A stretch of 64,000 nucleotides of DNA, from the NCBI RefSeq assembly GCF_003865345.1, contig NZ_RMVE01000004.1, positions 310,001 through 374,000 on the forward strand, in the 5' to 3' direction. Origin of the DNA: Nonlabens xiamenensis (lineage in GTDB: Bacteria; Bacteroidota; Bacteroidia; Flavobacteriales; Flavobacteriaceae). A model generated the notes under the pieces. The model was not told the DNA's origin. It did not search any database and worked only from the letters and a program-made list of their open reading frames with translations. Below, piece after piece: positions 7,420-16,194 of this stretch; within the stretch, counting starts at the first letter, position 1, and each line of letters opens with the position of its first letter. Both the position numbers and the translations under genes were made by a program.

Positions 7420-8841
7420 ATGTCCAAAAGAAGAAAAAGGGCTCAAAAACGCTTTTTAAATGTTCCTGTGGTCGACGCAGGTGCCAGAGGAAAAAGCGTT
7501 GCCAAAACTGATGAAGGCGAGGTGATATTCCTCACCGATGCCGTACCCGGAGACGTGGTCGATATCCAAACATTCAAGAAAAAACGCTCCTTCTATGAAG
7601 GCAAAGTGACCCATTACCATCGCTTATCTGATCGTCGTACAGAACCAGTTTGTAAGCATTTTAAAGTTTGTGGGGGTTGCAAGTGGCAACATATGGCCTA
7701 TGACAGTCAGCTCTTTTTTAAACAAAAAGAAGTGGCAGAAAACCTGAGACGTATCGGACATCTGGAGCTGCCAGAATTCACACCTATCGCTGGTTCATCA
7801 CAGCAATACCACTATCGCAATAAAATGGAATTCAGCTTTTCGGCCAATAGATGGCTGACATTGGAAGAAATCCAAAGCGAAAAAGCCATCACAGACAAGA
7901 AGGCCTTGGGCTTTCATATTCCTGGTATGTGGGACAAGATTCTCCACCTGGATGAATGTCACCTGCACCCAAAAATTGGTGAAGACATTAGGTTGGCAGT
8001 CCACGCTTTCGCGAAAGCGGAAAACATTTCCTACTTCGACCCGAGAGAAAAAACAGGCAACCTGCGCACCTTGATGCTGCGTATGTCGAGTACGGGAGAA
8101 AACATGGTGGTGATTCAGTTTTTTAAAGATGCGCCGCAACAGAGAGTTGCTCTACTAGAGCACTTAAAGGAAAAATTCCCAGAGATAACTTCCCTTCAAT
8201 ACATCATTAATGAGAAGGCAAACGATACCATCTACGACCAGGATGTCATCTGTTATCACGGCAGGAACCATATATTTGAAGAAATGGAAGGGCTACAATT
8301 TAAAATCAATGCCAAATCATTTTATCAAACCAATAGCCAACAAGCCTACGAACTTTATAAAATCACCAGGGATTTTGCTGGACTGACCGGAAACGAATTG
8401 GTTTATGATCTTTATACTGGAACCGGAACCATCGCCCAATTTGTCGCCAAAAAAGCCAAACATGTGGTGGGTATAGAGGCTATTCCCGTGGCCATTGAGG
8501 ATGCCCGTGCCAACGCTGAGCACAATCAGGTCGACAATACTACATTTCAAGCGGGAGATATGAAAGAGGTATTTACCGAAGAGTTTATCGCAAAACATGG
8601 GGAACCCGATGTCGTGATCACTGATCCGCCGAGGGATGGAATGCACAAGGACGTGGTTGCCCAATTACTGAAATTAGAAGCTCCTAAAATTGTATATGTC
8701 AGTTGTAACAGCGCAACACAAGCCAGGGATATTGCGTTGTTAGATGAAAAATATAGTATTATTAAAGTCCAACCAGTAGACATGTTTCCGCAAACACATC
8801 ATGTGGAAAATGTGGTCTTATTAAAATTGAGAAATGAATAG
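7420..8841 (+). CDS. rlmD: 23S rRNA (uracil-C5)-methyltransferase, RlmD/RumA family
   Basis: This is a 473-residue SAM-dependent rRNA methyltransferase. After a basic N-terminus (SKRRKRAQKRF) and a TRAM-like domain come the Fe-S cysteines Cys78, Cys84 and Cys87 (CKHFKVCGGCKW) and probably Cys180 (DECHLHP). The C-terminal half has the SAM loop DLYTGTGTIAQFV, DPPRDGMHKDV, and the catalytic cysteine in YVSCNS (Cys429). RlmA/RlmC/TrmA paralogues cannot be excluded by eye, so the exact target uridine is inferred. Residues 196-200 (AFAKA) come from the interspersed palindrome. Its stop overlaps the start of the thioredoxin-like lipoprotein gene by 8 bases. Confidence 0.9.
   Translation: MSKRRKRAQKRFLNVPVVDAGARGKSVAKTDEGEVIFLTDAVPGDVVDIQTFKKKRSFYEGKVTHYHRLSDRRTEPVCKHFKVCGGCKWQHMAYDSQLFFKQKEVAENLRRIGHLELPEFTPIAGSSQQYHYRNKMEFSFSANRWLTLEEIQSEKAITDKKALGFHIPGMWDKILHLDECHLHPKIGEDIRLAVHAFAKAENISYFDPREKTGNLRTLMLRMSSTGENMVVIQFFKDAPQQRVALLEHLKEKFPEITSLQYIINEKANDTIYDQDVICYHGRNHIFEEMEGLQFKINAKSFYQTNSQQAYELYKITRDFAGLTGNELVYDLYTGTGTIAQFVAKKAKHVVGIEAIPVAIEDARANAEHNQVDNTTFQAGDMKEVFTEEFIAKHGEPDVVITDPPRDGMHKDVVAQLLKLEAPKIVYVSCNSATQARDIALLDEKYSIIKVQPVDMFPQTHHVENVVLLKLRNE
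8004..8019. repeat. interspersed palindrome CGCTTTCGCGAAAGCG, exact copy 2
   Basis: Exact 16-bp copy inside rlmD, read as AFAKA. Confidence 0.95.
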
Positions 8842-10321
8842 TTACAAACATCTGATCGCCTTAATTATGGCTATTGTGTTGTTGAACTCCTGCAACAGCG
8901 ACAGAAAAAAGGAAATTTTAGAAAACGACGCGCCTCAAACTATTTACATCGCTGGTCACGTGACGGTAGTTGATTCACTAGATACTGGTAAAATCACTGC
9001 CTATGGTTATGATCTAAAAAACCGGGAATCCATCCAGAAAGATACGGAAGTAGATGAACAGGGTAACTTTGTGATTGAACTAGAACAAACCCAGCCCATG
9101 CCCCTGACTTTGTATAGCAATAGTGTTATAGAAGTGTTGGCTTCACCTGGGGACAGTATTTTCATCGACTTTAAAGAAGGAGAAGATCCAGAAATCTTAG
9201 AGAAAAGTCTCACTTTCAGCGGGTCTCAAGCGACCACACAAGAGCAACTGCGCAAGTTTGAAGAAGGATTTCCGATAAGGATGGATGATTTCTACGCCGC
9301 TGATACCGATCTTGATTATAACGACTTACAGGAATTGATCGAAATGCGTAAAGAAGATATTACCGCTTATTACCAAAGCTTTTATACCGATAATACAACC
9401 AGTCCGTTATTAATGGATTATCTCAAGGCCAGAGAAAAGTACGGAATGATGAATACAAAAATGGATTATCTTTCCTATGCCGATTATTACGGTAAGCCCA
9501 TTCCAGATTTGGAAGATGTGTATTTTCAAGAAATGGACAGCCTGCCCGAATTGGAAGAAAAGGATTTGGTCAATAGCATGGTGGTCAACGATGCCCTGCA
9601 TAATTATGCACTGTACACCAACAGGGTTCTCAAAGAATTACATCCTGAAGCCAGCAATGAAGAACTGGATCGGCTGATTCTTGAACGAGCTGCCGAAAGA
9701 CGAGGTAGTTTAATGCACCAGCATATGATTGCCATGATGGTCGTGGCAGATTTTGGAGACCACAGTACTGAGATGTATGAAACCAACAGAGAGAAAGTGG
9801 ATTCTGCTCTAAGTGAATCAGAACTTTTAGGTTTGGTACAAAACAAATACCAGGACACCAAAAATTTGTTGGAACAACCTCAACTACCCGAAGAAGCACA
9901 GCTGATGACCTTTACCTCAGAAGATCCAAAACAATATTTGGATGAGATTATTGCTAACGCCAATGGCAAAGTCATCTATATCGACAATTGGGCGACCTGG
10001 TGCGGACCTTGTAAAGCAGAGTTTAAAGAAGCTTCTCCAAAATTGCATGAAAAATTTAAAGATCAAGTCGAGTTTGTTTATCTGTGCCATGAAAGCAAGC
10101 AACGATCCTATCAACCCAGTATTGCAGAATTTCAGATCAAGGGAAAACACTATTTCCTTGACAAAGAGGAAGGCCGAGTGATTCAACAACAAATAGAACT
10201 CGAGGGATTCCCAACCTACACCATATATAATAAAAAAGGTGAGCTCGTCCTTTCTGACTATATCCACAGACCCAGCTATGGACCTACCACTGAATTACTA
10301 AGCCAGTTGATCAATGAGTAA
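8834..10321 (+). CDS. TlpA-like thioredoxin-fold lipoprotein
   Basis: This 495-residue lipoprotein has the lipobox LLNSC (Cys20) and a C-terminal thioredoxin domain. The domain contains DNWATWCGPCKAEF with redox cysteines Cys390 and Cys393, then the cis-proline region EGFPTYTIYNKKGELV. The middle ~330 residues are helical and charged, as in Bacteroidetes TlpA-family reductases that carry a DUF4369-like N-terminal domain. It probably acts in periplasmic disulfide exchange; partners are unknown. It overlaps rlmD (8 bases) and the DUF6452 gene (8 bases), so these genes are translationally coupled. Confidence 0.85.
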   Translation: MNSYKHLIALIMAIVLLNSCNSDRKKEILENDAPQTIYIAGHVTVVDSLDTGKITAYGYDLKNRESIQKDTEVDEQGNFVIELEQTQPMPLTLYSNSVIEVLASPGDSIFIDFKEGEDPEILEKSLTFSGSQATTQEQLRKFEEGFPIRMDDFYAADTDLDYNDLQELIEMRKEDITAYYQSFYTDNTTSPLLMDYLKAREKYGMMNTKMDYLSYADYYGKPIPDLEDVYFQEMDSLPELEEKDLVNSMVVNDALHNYALYTNRVLKELHPEASNEELDRLILERAAERRGSLMHQHMIAMMVVADFGDHSTEMYETNREKVDSALSESELLGLVQNKYQDTKNLLEQPQLPEEAQLMTFTSEDPKQYLDEIIANANGKVIYIDNWATWCGPCKAEFKEASPKLHEKFKDQVEFVYLCHESKQRSYQPSIAEFQIKGKHYFLDKEEGRVIQQQIELEGFPTYTIYNKKGELVLSDYIHRPSYGPTTELLSQLINE

Positions 10322-10814
10322 AGAGAGTTTTTGGGTGTTGGTCATTTTCTTTTTTGCGGGAATTTCCTCTTGCGAAAAGGATGATTTGTGCACACCAGAC
10401 CAAGCAGTAACACCCAGATTGATCATCCAATTTAAAGATCAATTCAATCCATTGATGGCTAAGGCGGTGCCCAGTTTACAAGTCAGGGAAATTGGCGCAA
10501 CAGACTTTGCCCCGCTCAATGACAGTGGAGCGACAATGCTTAGCGAGGTTGACTCCATCGCCATACCTCTGCGCACCAATGATCAGCTTACTAGTTATGA
10601 CTTTCTGCGTAGAGAGGACGGCAATCTTGATACTGACAATATTGATTTCACCTACGAATTAAATGAAGAATACGTGAGCCGCGCTTGTGGATTTAGGGTG
10701 GTTTACGAAAACCTGAACGGCATCTTGAACAACAGTACATGGATTTCTAGTGTAGTTGTCGTTGAACCTCAAGTAACCAACAATACCGATATACATGTGG
10801 AAATACGTCATTAG
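10314..10814 (+). CDS. DUF6452 family lipoprotein
   Basis: This 166-residue protein has a signal peptide ending in lipobox ISSC (about residue 20) followed by EKDDLCTPDQAVTPRLIIQF, the start of the conserved region. Further Cys at about 130 (RACGF) may pair with the one in DLC. This family is typically found next to DUF6048 in Flavobacteriia, as here. Function is unknown; location in the periplasm or outer membrane is inferred from the lipobox. It overlaps its upstream neighbour by 8 bases and its downstream neighbour by 20 bases. Confidence 0.8.
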   Translation: MSKESFWVLVIFFFAGISSCEKDDLCTPDQAVTPRLIIQFKDQFNPLMAKAVPSLQVREIGATDFAPLNDSGATMLSEVDSIAIPLRTNDQLTSYDFLRREDGNLDTDNIDFTYELNEEYVSRACGFRVVYENLNGILNNSTWISSVVVVEPQVTNNTDIHVEIRH

Positions 10815-11502
10815 TATATGGGTACTTGCCCTCACAGGCCAATTGACCTGGGCGCAACAAGAAAACCTTCCGAACGCGCAAGCGCCAGACAGTGTGATCT
10901 ATAAAAAAACCTATGGGTTAAGAGCGGGAATCGACCTGGCCTCTCTCATACGCACTGGTTTGGATGATCAATATTCGGGCTTTCAAATATTGGCTGATTT
11001 CAGGTTAAGCCCTAGGCTATATGTGGCGGGCGAACTGGGAAACGAATCTCTAGAACAGGAATTGGATCGCGTGGACTATAAAGGTGCTGGTTCCTTTTTA
11101 AAAGCAGGTGTGGATTACAATTTTTACACCAATTGGCTGGATATGGACAATATGCTCTATGGTGGCGCACGTTTGGGAGTAGCCTCCATGACACAGGAAC
11201 TGCGCAGGTACGATTATAATCTAGACAATGAATACTTTCCCATATTTACCAACGTGGATAACCGGGAATTTGATGGGCTAAGTGCGGTATGGTTGGAAAT
11301 TCAAGCTGGGGTCAAGGTAGAGGTGCTAAACAATCTTTATCTCACGGCAAACCTCCAATTAAAACGCAGTATTACCCAAGACACTCCTGAGGGTTTTGAC
11401 AATCTGTTTATCCCAGGATTTGGCCGCACCTTTGACACCTCAGAAATAGGTGTAGGCTATTCTTATGGAATCGTATACAGGATTCCATTGTTTAAAAAGT
11501 GA
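10795..11502 (+). CDS. DUF6048 family outer-membrane beta-barrel-like protein
   Basis: This is a 235-residue protein with a signal peptide (MWKYVISIWVLALTGQLTWAQ). Alternating hydrophobic strands with Gly and aromatic residues follow (YGLRAGIDLASLIR, FQILADFRLSPRLYVAGELG, LKAGVDYNFYTNWL, YGGARLGVASM, VGYSYGIVYRIPLFKK). The final aromatic residue near the C-terminus suits an outer-membrane barrel. It begins 20 bases inside the DUF6452 gene, which suggests that the lipoprotein and the barrel work as a pair. The next gene is convergent, and I see no clear hairpin terminator in the 76-base gap. Confidence 0.8.
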   Translation: MWKYVISIWVLALTGQLTWAQQENLPNAQAPDSVIYKKTYGLRAGIDLASLIRTGLDDQYSGFQILADFRLSPRLYVAGELGNESLEQELDRVDYKGAGSFLKAGVDYNFYTNWLDMDNMLYGGARLGVASMTQELRRYDYNLDNEYFPIFTNVDNREFDGLSAVWLEIQAGVKVEVLNNLYLTANLQLKRSITQDTPEGFDNLFIPGFGRTFDTSEIGVGYSYGIVYRIPLFKK

Positions 11503-11578
11503 TCGATCTCCTTTAGCAAACAAAGAAAGGATTGGCATGGTAAAAGTTCAACCACCAGACAATTCGAGTGAACAGGTC

Positions 11579-11977
11579 TTATTCTTCCTCCTCCAGACTG
11601 GATAAAAGATCATTGCTCTGCAGCAGGTTATACCATTGCACCACCTTTTTGATATCACTGGCATAGACACGTTCCTGATCATACTCAGGAAGTACTTCAG
11701 AGAAATAGTTTTCCAACTCGCTTTTTGAGGACTTGTGCGAGATGGCTGGCCCCTTGGATTCCTTTTCGGCAATTTTACTGAAAACCTCCTTGAGCGGGAC
11801 GTCTTCAGTATAGGTATAAATGGAAATATCCTTAAGAACACTTACGTTGTGGTTGATTCCCACGATAGACGTTTTCTGGTCAATAAGGCTTTCCACGACA
11901 AAACCGCTGCGTGCCTTACTCTTTAATTGATATAGTCCGGGCTTACCGGTGATGGATAAAATGTTGTCCAAACTCAT
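11579..11977 (-). CDS. DUF5606 domain protein
   Basis: This 132-residue soluble protein starts MSLDNILSITGKPGLYQLKS, the characteristic beginning of DUF5606. The region VFSKIAEKESKGPAISHKSS and the C-terminal VYASDIKKVVQWYNLL follow the family pattern; the tail is acidic (SSLEEEE). No signal peptide or membrane segment is seen, so it is cytoplasmic. It is the last gene of a set with def and ruvX, an order common in Flavobacteriia. Function is unknown. Confidence 0.85.
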   Translation of the reverse strand: MSLDNILSITGKPGLYQLKSKARSGFVVESLIDQKTSIVGINHNVSVLKDISIYTYTEDVPLKEVFSKIAEKESKGPAISHKSSKSELENYFSEVLPEYDQERVYASDIKKVVQWYNLLQSNDLLSSLEEEE

Positions 11978-12075
11978 AATATTTCTTTTTCAGCGGTGGC
12001 AAATATATCGATTCCGCTCTAATTCTTACTATTTACTGCATAATGACCAGATGGCTACTGGTTCGTCATCATGGA

Positions 12076-12666
12076 TTATTGTCTTCCCTTGACATTGGGA
12101 AATCTCATACGGTAATCCACCTGCGTTTTCCCTTTCGAAATATTGGCTAGTTTCCCTTTGATCAGTCGTTTTTTTAATCCCGAAAGTTTATCGGTAAACA
12201 ATATCCCCTCAATATGGTCATACTCGTGTTGGATCACACGGGCAGCAAGTCCTGTGTAGGTTTCGGTATGTTCTTTAAAATCCGCGTCTAGATATTTGAT
12301 GGTCACTTCTTCAGGACGGAACACGTCTTCACGCACATTGGGAATACTTAGGCAACCTTCATTAAATGCCCACTCTTCTCCTTTTTCTTCCAAAATCTGC
12401 GCATTAATAAATACTTTTTTAAATCCGTCAAGTTCTTTGGACTCTTCTGGAGATAACTCAGGATCATCAGAAAAAGGTGTTGTATCTACCAAAAACAGCC
12501 GAATGGGCAATCCCACCTGAGGCGCAGCCAGTCCTACACCACTGGCGTTGTACATGGTCTCCCACATATTATCTAAAGTTTCCTGTAGATTGGGATAATC
12601 CTTTTCAATATCCTTTGCTTTTTTTCTAAGCACCGGATCACCATAAGCGACAACTGGGTAAATCAT
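12076..12666 (-). CDS. def: peptide deformylase
   Basis: This 196-residue metalloenzyme removes the formyl group from the initiator methionine of nascent proteins. All three family motifs are present: GVGLAAPQ (43-50), EGCLS with metal ligand Cys105, and QHEYDHIEG with ligands His147 and His151 and catalytic Glu148. It sits between ruvX (14-base gap) and the DUF5606 gene, all on the same strand. Length and motifs are normal for a type 1 enzyme with a modest insertion around residues 63-83. Confidence 0.95.
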   Translation of the reverse strand: MIYPVVAYGDPVLRKKAKDIEKDYPNLQETLDNMWETMYNASGVGLAAPQVGLPIRLFLVDTTPFSDDPELSPEESKELDGFKKVFINAQILEEKGEEWAFNEGCLSIPNVREDVFRPEEVTIKYLDADFKEHTETYTGLAARVIQHEYDHIEGILFTDKLSGLKKRLIKGKLANISKGKTQVDYRMRFPNVKGRQ

Positions 12667-12680
12667 AATTGTTGATAGTA

Positions 12681-13100
12681 CTAAATAGCCTGTTTTCGGT
12701 CCAGATAAGTTTGTAGGATAATTGTAGCTGCAATTTCATCGACCAAGGCTTTGTTACGTCTTTGTTTCTTTTTCATTCCGCTGGCAAGCATGCTGGCGTG
12801 GGCCATTTTTGAGGTAAAACGTTCATCTACTCTTTCCACGAGGACATTCGGGAATTTCAGTTGTACTGCTTCCGCGAAAGCATTAATCTCACCGCCTAAT
12901 TCACTATCGGTATAATCCATTTGTTTGGGCTCACCGATGACAATAGTGGATACCTCTTCCTCCTGAAGGTAACGCTCTAAAAACCCATTTAATTCTCCCG
13001 TGGAAACTGTCTGAAGACCAGAAGCAATAATTTGCAATGGATCCGTGACGGCAATACCGGTACGTTTCTTTCCATAATCTATTGCCAACACTCTTGCCAT
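12681..13100 (-). CDS. ruvX: Holliday junction resolvase-like protein RuvX/YqgF
   Basis: This 139-residue RNase H-fold protein begins MARVLAIDYGKKRTGIAVTD, with the catalytic Asp8. It continues with IVIGEPKQMD, VERVDERFTSKMA and the C-terminal acidic site KALVDEIAATIIL. YqgF proteins act in pre-16S rRNA processing or on Holliday junctions. The ATG at 13100 is chosen over 13121 because a -7 box lies at 13109-13116, just upstream of it. An imperfect palindrome copy encodes AFAEA here. Confidence 0.93.
   Translation of the reverse strand: MARVLAIDYGKKRTGIAVTDPLQIIASGLQTVSTGELNGFLERYLQEEEVSTIVIGEPKQMDYTDSELGGEINAFAEAVQLKFPNVLVERVDERFTSKMAHASMLASGMKKKQRRNKALVDEIAATIILQTYLDRKQAI
12868..12881. repeat. 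interspersed palindrome, imperfect copy
   Basis: GCTTCCGCGAAAGC: one base differs from the 14-bp core. It lies inside ruvX and is read as AFAEA. Confidence 0.75.
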
Positions 13101-13108
13101 AGGATTTG

Positions 13109-13116
13109 CAAAAGTA
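13109..13116 (-). promoter_or_regulatory. promoter of ruvX-def-DUF5606
   Basis: The minus strand reads TACTTTTG, with TTG at 13140-13138 as a -33 element (21-base spacing). It ends 8 bases before the chosen ATG. Confidence 0.65.
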
Positions 13117-13296
13117 ATCAAATGTAATGTGATGCGCCAATTTGCAATCTAGTGCACCTAACTATATAAGAGTGAAACCATAGACCCATAACATGATCTG
13201 ACAAGCTGCCATCTGATTTTTAAAAATTTCCGCAGTGAACCCCTCATCATTCTATGGTTTTACTGATTCAGCCTCTCAAATACAAATCAAACCCCA

Positions 13297-13304
13297 TATC
13301 TTTG
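13297..13304 (+). promoter_or_regulatory. -7 box of dapD
   Basis: TATCTTTG matches TAnnTTTG and ends 15 bases before the GTG start at 13320. Confidence 0.55.
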
Positions 13305-13319
13305 TAAAAAACACCGACT

Positions 13320-14135
13320 GTGGATCAATTGAGAAATGTCATAGAAAATGCTTGGGAAGATCGTTCCCTGCTTGAAAATAAAGTTACACAAAGCGCTATA
13401 CGTGAGCTGGTTGATATGCTAGATCGTGGAACACTAAGGGTAGCAGAACCTACCGACAACGGCTGGCAAGTCAACGAATGGGTTAAAAAGGGCGTGGTGC
13501 TCTACTTTCCCATTCAAAAAATGGAGACGATAGAATGTGGTCCGCTCGAATTCCACGATAAGATACCGCTGAAGACGGGTTACAAAGACAAAGGCATACG
13601 TGTGGTTCCGCATGCGGTAGCACGCCACGGCGCATACATATCCAAAGGTGTCATTATGATGCCCAGCTATGTTAATATTGGCGCGCATGTGGAAGAAGGA
13701 ACCATGGTAGATACCTGGGCCACGGTAGGGAGTTGTGCTCAAATTGGTAAAAATGTACACCTCAGCGGTGGCGTCGGAATCGGTGGCGTGTTGGAGCCTT
13801 TGCAGGCTGCTCCGGTCATCATTGAGGACAATGCCTTTATCGGTTCAAGATGTATTGTCGTTGAAGGAGTACGTGTTGGTAAAGAAGCAGTATTGGGGGC
13901 CAATGTCGTTTTGACTGCCAGTACTAAAATTATTGACGTGACCGGCGATGCTCCTAAAGAATACAAAGGAGAAGTACCACCCAGAGCGGTGGTGATTCCA
14001 GGTAGTTATGCCAAGGAATTTGCTGCAGGAACCTATAATGTGCCTTGCGCACTGATCATAGGGGAGCGTAAGGAAAGTACCAACAAAAAAACTTCGCTCA
14101 ACGATGCCCTTAGGGAATATGATGTAGCCGTTTAG
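13320..14135 (+). CDS. dapD: tetrahydrodipicolinate N-succinyltransferase
   Basis: This 271-residue enzyme of lysine/diaminopimelate synthesis transfers succinyl from succinyl-CoA to tetrahydrodipicolinate. The N-terminus DQLRNVIENAWEDRSLLEN is the family's helical domain. From about residue 105 a left-handed beta-helix follows (VIMMPSYVNIGAHVEEGTMV, VGSCAQIGKNVHLSGGVGIG, GSRCIVVEGVRVGKEAVLGA), ending with VPCALIIGERK. The start codon is GTG; no in-frame ATG is near, and the -7 box just upstream supports it. The GT9 gene starts 2 bases after its stop, so the two are co-transcribed although functionally unlinked. Confidence 0.95.
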   Translation: MDQLRNVIENAWEDRSLLENKVTQSAIRELVDMLDRGTLRVAEPTDNGWQVNEWVKKGVVLYFPIQKMETIECGPLEFHDKIPLKTGYKDKGIRVVPHAVARHGAYISKGVIMMPSYVNIGAHVEEGTMVDTWATVGSCAQIGKNVHLSGGVGIGGVLEPLQAAPVIIEDNAFIGSRCIVVEGVRVGKEAVLGANVVLTASTKIIDVTGDAPKEYKGEVPPRAVVIPGSYAKEFAAGTYNVPCALIIGERKESTNKKTSLNDALREYDVAV

Positions 14136-14137
14136 GA

Positions 14138-15205
14138 ATGAAGGTTCTCCTGATACAATATCAAATGTTGGGAGATGTCCTGACCAGTACCATCATTGCC
14201 GATCAATTAAAAATCAATGATCCTGATACACATATCGATTATTTGATCGTAACCCACGCCGAGGCCATCGTGGCCAATCATCCATCGATAGATGGTCTAA
14301 TCAAGGTAGACAAGTCAGATTTCAAAAAATTGTCGGGTGTACTGTCGCTTTCGCGAAAGCTGAAAAATGCCAAATATGACCTTCTGATTGACGCTTATGG
14401 CAAAAACAATAGTGCGCTATTGTCATGGTTAACTAGAATTCCAAAAAGAATCGGATACCAGAAGTGGTTTTCCCGTTGGGCCTACACACTTGCCGTAAGG
14501 AACAATCCAGACCCCAGGCTTTTTAAAACTGGGTTGTCCTTGGGTAGTCGACTTTTACTCGCACAACCTTTAGTGGATCGGGTTCAATGGCAATTGACAC
14601 CTACAATCAATCTCACGAAGGAAGAAATCCAAGAGGGTTCCCAATGGTTGTCTGAACAAGGGCTAAATATAAACGCACCAATTACAATGGTGAGCGTTTT
14701 AGGAAGTGGTGTTGACAAAACTATGCCCTTTAAATTCATGGCCCAATTGCTAGATATATTTGTAGAGCAAACCAGCTCCCAACTCCTATTTAATTACATA
14801 CCGGCCCAACGGGATCAGGCGAAGAAAATCTATGCCCACTGCCTGCCTGAAACTAGGCAACGTATTTTTATTGATGCCTTTGCTCCCAGCATCAGGGATT
14901 TTCTTAAAATTCTCCATCATTGTCGTTCCATTATCGGGAATGAGGGAGGTGCCATAAATATGGGTAAAGCACTGGGGGTTCCCAGTTTCTCCATTTTTAG
15001 CCCGTGGATCAACAAAGCTTCCTGGAATGCTGGTGAGGACGGTCATCAACATCAAAGTGTACACCTGGCCGACGTACATCCTGAAATTTATGAAGGAAAA
15101 ACAGTTAAGTCCATGAAAAATCAGGCTCAGGATTTATACCTTAAGTTCACACCAGCGCTCATCAAACCTCAACTGGAGAACTTTATATCCATACATTATC
15201 ACTAA
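14138..15205 (+). CDS. glycosyltransferase family 9 (heptosyltransferase-like)
   Basis: This is a 355-residue GT-B enzyme. The N-terminus MKVLLIQYQMLGDVLTSTII and the segment DLLIDAYGKNNSALLSWLTR match family 9, which adds heptose or related sugars to LPS. The C-terminal nucleotide-sugar site has IIGNEGGAINMGKALGVPSF, the usual GT9 donor loop. It is probably involved in LPS core assembly, given the LPS kinase and other transferases nearby. A 15/16 palindrome copy encodes SLSRK at about residues 70-74. The gene follows dapD by 2 bases. Confidence 0.88.
   Translation: MKVLLIQYQMLGDVLTSTIIADQLKINDPDTHIDYLIVTHAEAIVANHPSIDGLIKVDKSDFKKLSGVLSLSRKLKNAKYDLLIDAYGKNNSALLSWLTRIPKRIGYQKWFSRWAYTLAVRNNPDPRLFKTGLSLGSRLLLAQPLVDRVQWQLTPTINLTKEEIQEGSQWLSEQGLNINAPITMVSVLGSGVDKTMPFKFMAQLLDIFVEQTSSQLLFNYIPAQRDQAKKIYAHCLPETRQRIFIDAFAPSIRDFLKILHHCRSIIGNEGGAINMGKALGVPSFSIFSPWINKASWNAGEDGHQHQSVHLADVHPEIYEGKTVKSMKNQAQDLYLKFTPALIKPQLENFISIHYH
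14346..14361. repeat. interspersed palindrome, 15/16 copy
   Basis: CGCTTTCGCGAAAGCT: only the last base differs. It lies in the GT9 gene and is read as SLSRK. Confidence 0.9.
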
Positions 15206-15229
15206 GAAATATAGTTAGAAATCAACAGC

Positions 15230-16075
15230 TTAAAGCTCTGTCGTTGTCTCGTCGTTCTTGACAATACCGTAGGGCGTAAAGTCTTTTTTCTCGTTACGTG
15301 TAGACTTTCTAATGGCCTTATTTTTATCAATGGAATCTTGATTTTTGTAACCGCGAGAGTGATCCAGGTGCAGGCAAATCGCACTGTAACGAATCTGTTT
15401 GGATTTGATACCGTAATTAAAAAGTCGTTCCCCCAATTCACGATCTTGACCACCGTATTGCATACGTTCATCAAAGCCATTAACCGCTTTAAGATCAGCT
15501 AACCAGCCACTGGAGTTATGGCCATTCCAACTGGCATTGGTAGGCGTCAGGTTTTCCATCACTTTGGCCTGCACAAAGCCTGAGGTCAGTTTTTGATTTT
15601 TATAGGAAGGTGGTAATCCTTGTTCCTTGAGCCATTCCAAGTCAAAACAACGCTGGGTAGCTATGTCGTCCTCAGCAATACGCTCAGAAATATCCATGGG
15701 TAATTTATAGTAGCCTCCAGATAAAAAGTAACCGGACTGTCTGCGCTCATAATGAATTTGCAGAAAGTCTTCCCTGGCAATACAATCGCCATCAGACATG
15801 ACAACGTAATCGGTGTTGCAAGCCATGAGCGCCTTATTGAGTATGGCACTTTTCTGAAAGCCTTCGTCTTCATGCCAGATATGAATAATTGGCTTTGAAC
15901 TTTGTTCTTGATAGGATTTGATAAAATCGGCCGTTTCCTGATTTGACCCATCATCTGCAATAATAATTTCAAATGGCCTGAAAATCTGATGCTCATAGCT
16001 CCACAAGGTTTTTTCTAACCATGGAACAGAGTTGTAAGTAGAGATAATTACAGAGATAATGGGGTCTTTAGTCAT
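15230..16075 (-). CDS. glycosyltransferase family 2 with C-terminal extension
   Basis: This is a 281-residue GT-A enzyme starting MTKDPIISVIISTYNSVPWL. Features include IIIADDGSNQET, HEDEGFQKSAILNKAL (typical of the chondroitin-polymerase-like GT2 group), the donor/metal site VMSDGDCIAR, and the C-terminal GGQDRELGERLFNYGI that marks the galactosyltransferase-like C-terminal module. The ATG at 16075 is chosen over 16126; a TAAATTTG box lies at 16115-16108 upstream. Sugar specificity cannot be read from the sequence. It converges on the GT9 gene with a 24-base gap. Confidence 0.85.
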   Translation of the reverse strand: MTKDPIISVIISTYNSVPWLEKTLWSYEHQIFRPFEIIIADDGSNQETADFIKSYQEQSSKPIIHIWHEDEGFQKSAILNKALMACNTDYVVMSDGDCIAREDFLQIHYERRQSGYFLSGGYYKLPMDISERIAEDDIATQRCFDLEWLKEQGLPPSYKNQKLTSGFVQAKVMENLTPTNASWNGHNSSGWLADLKAVNGFDERMQYGGQDRELGERLFNYGIKSKQIRYSAICLHLDHSRGYKNQDSIDKNKAIRKSTRNEKKDFTPYGIVKNDETTTEL

Positions 16076-16148
16076 GGGACCGTTTGTTAATCTTTTCCAG
16101 TCAAAGACAAATTTAATGATTACCAAACGTTATTTCGGATTAGGATTA

Positions 16149-16156
16149 TATTTTTG
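16149..16156 (+). promoter_or_regulatory. -7 box upstream of the WaaE-like gene
   Basis: TATTTTTG matches TAnnTTTG and lies 38 bases before the ATG at 16195. Confidence 0.45.
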
Positions 16157-16194
16157 CCCAAGTTTGCGCACTTTATACTAGTTTAGCCCACAGT

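Noticed and set aside
7411-7422. TTG at 7411 as the rlmD start
   Set aside because: The TTG lies inside the -7 promoter box TAATTTTG; the ATG at 7420 fits the transcript.
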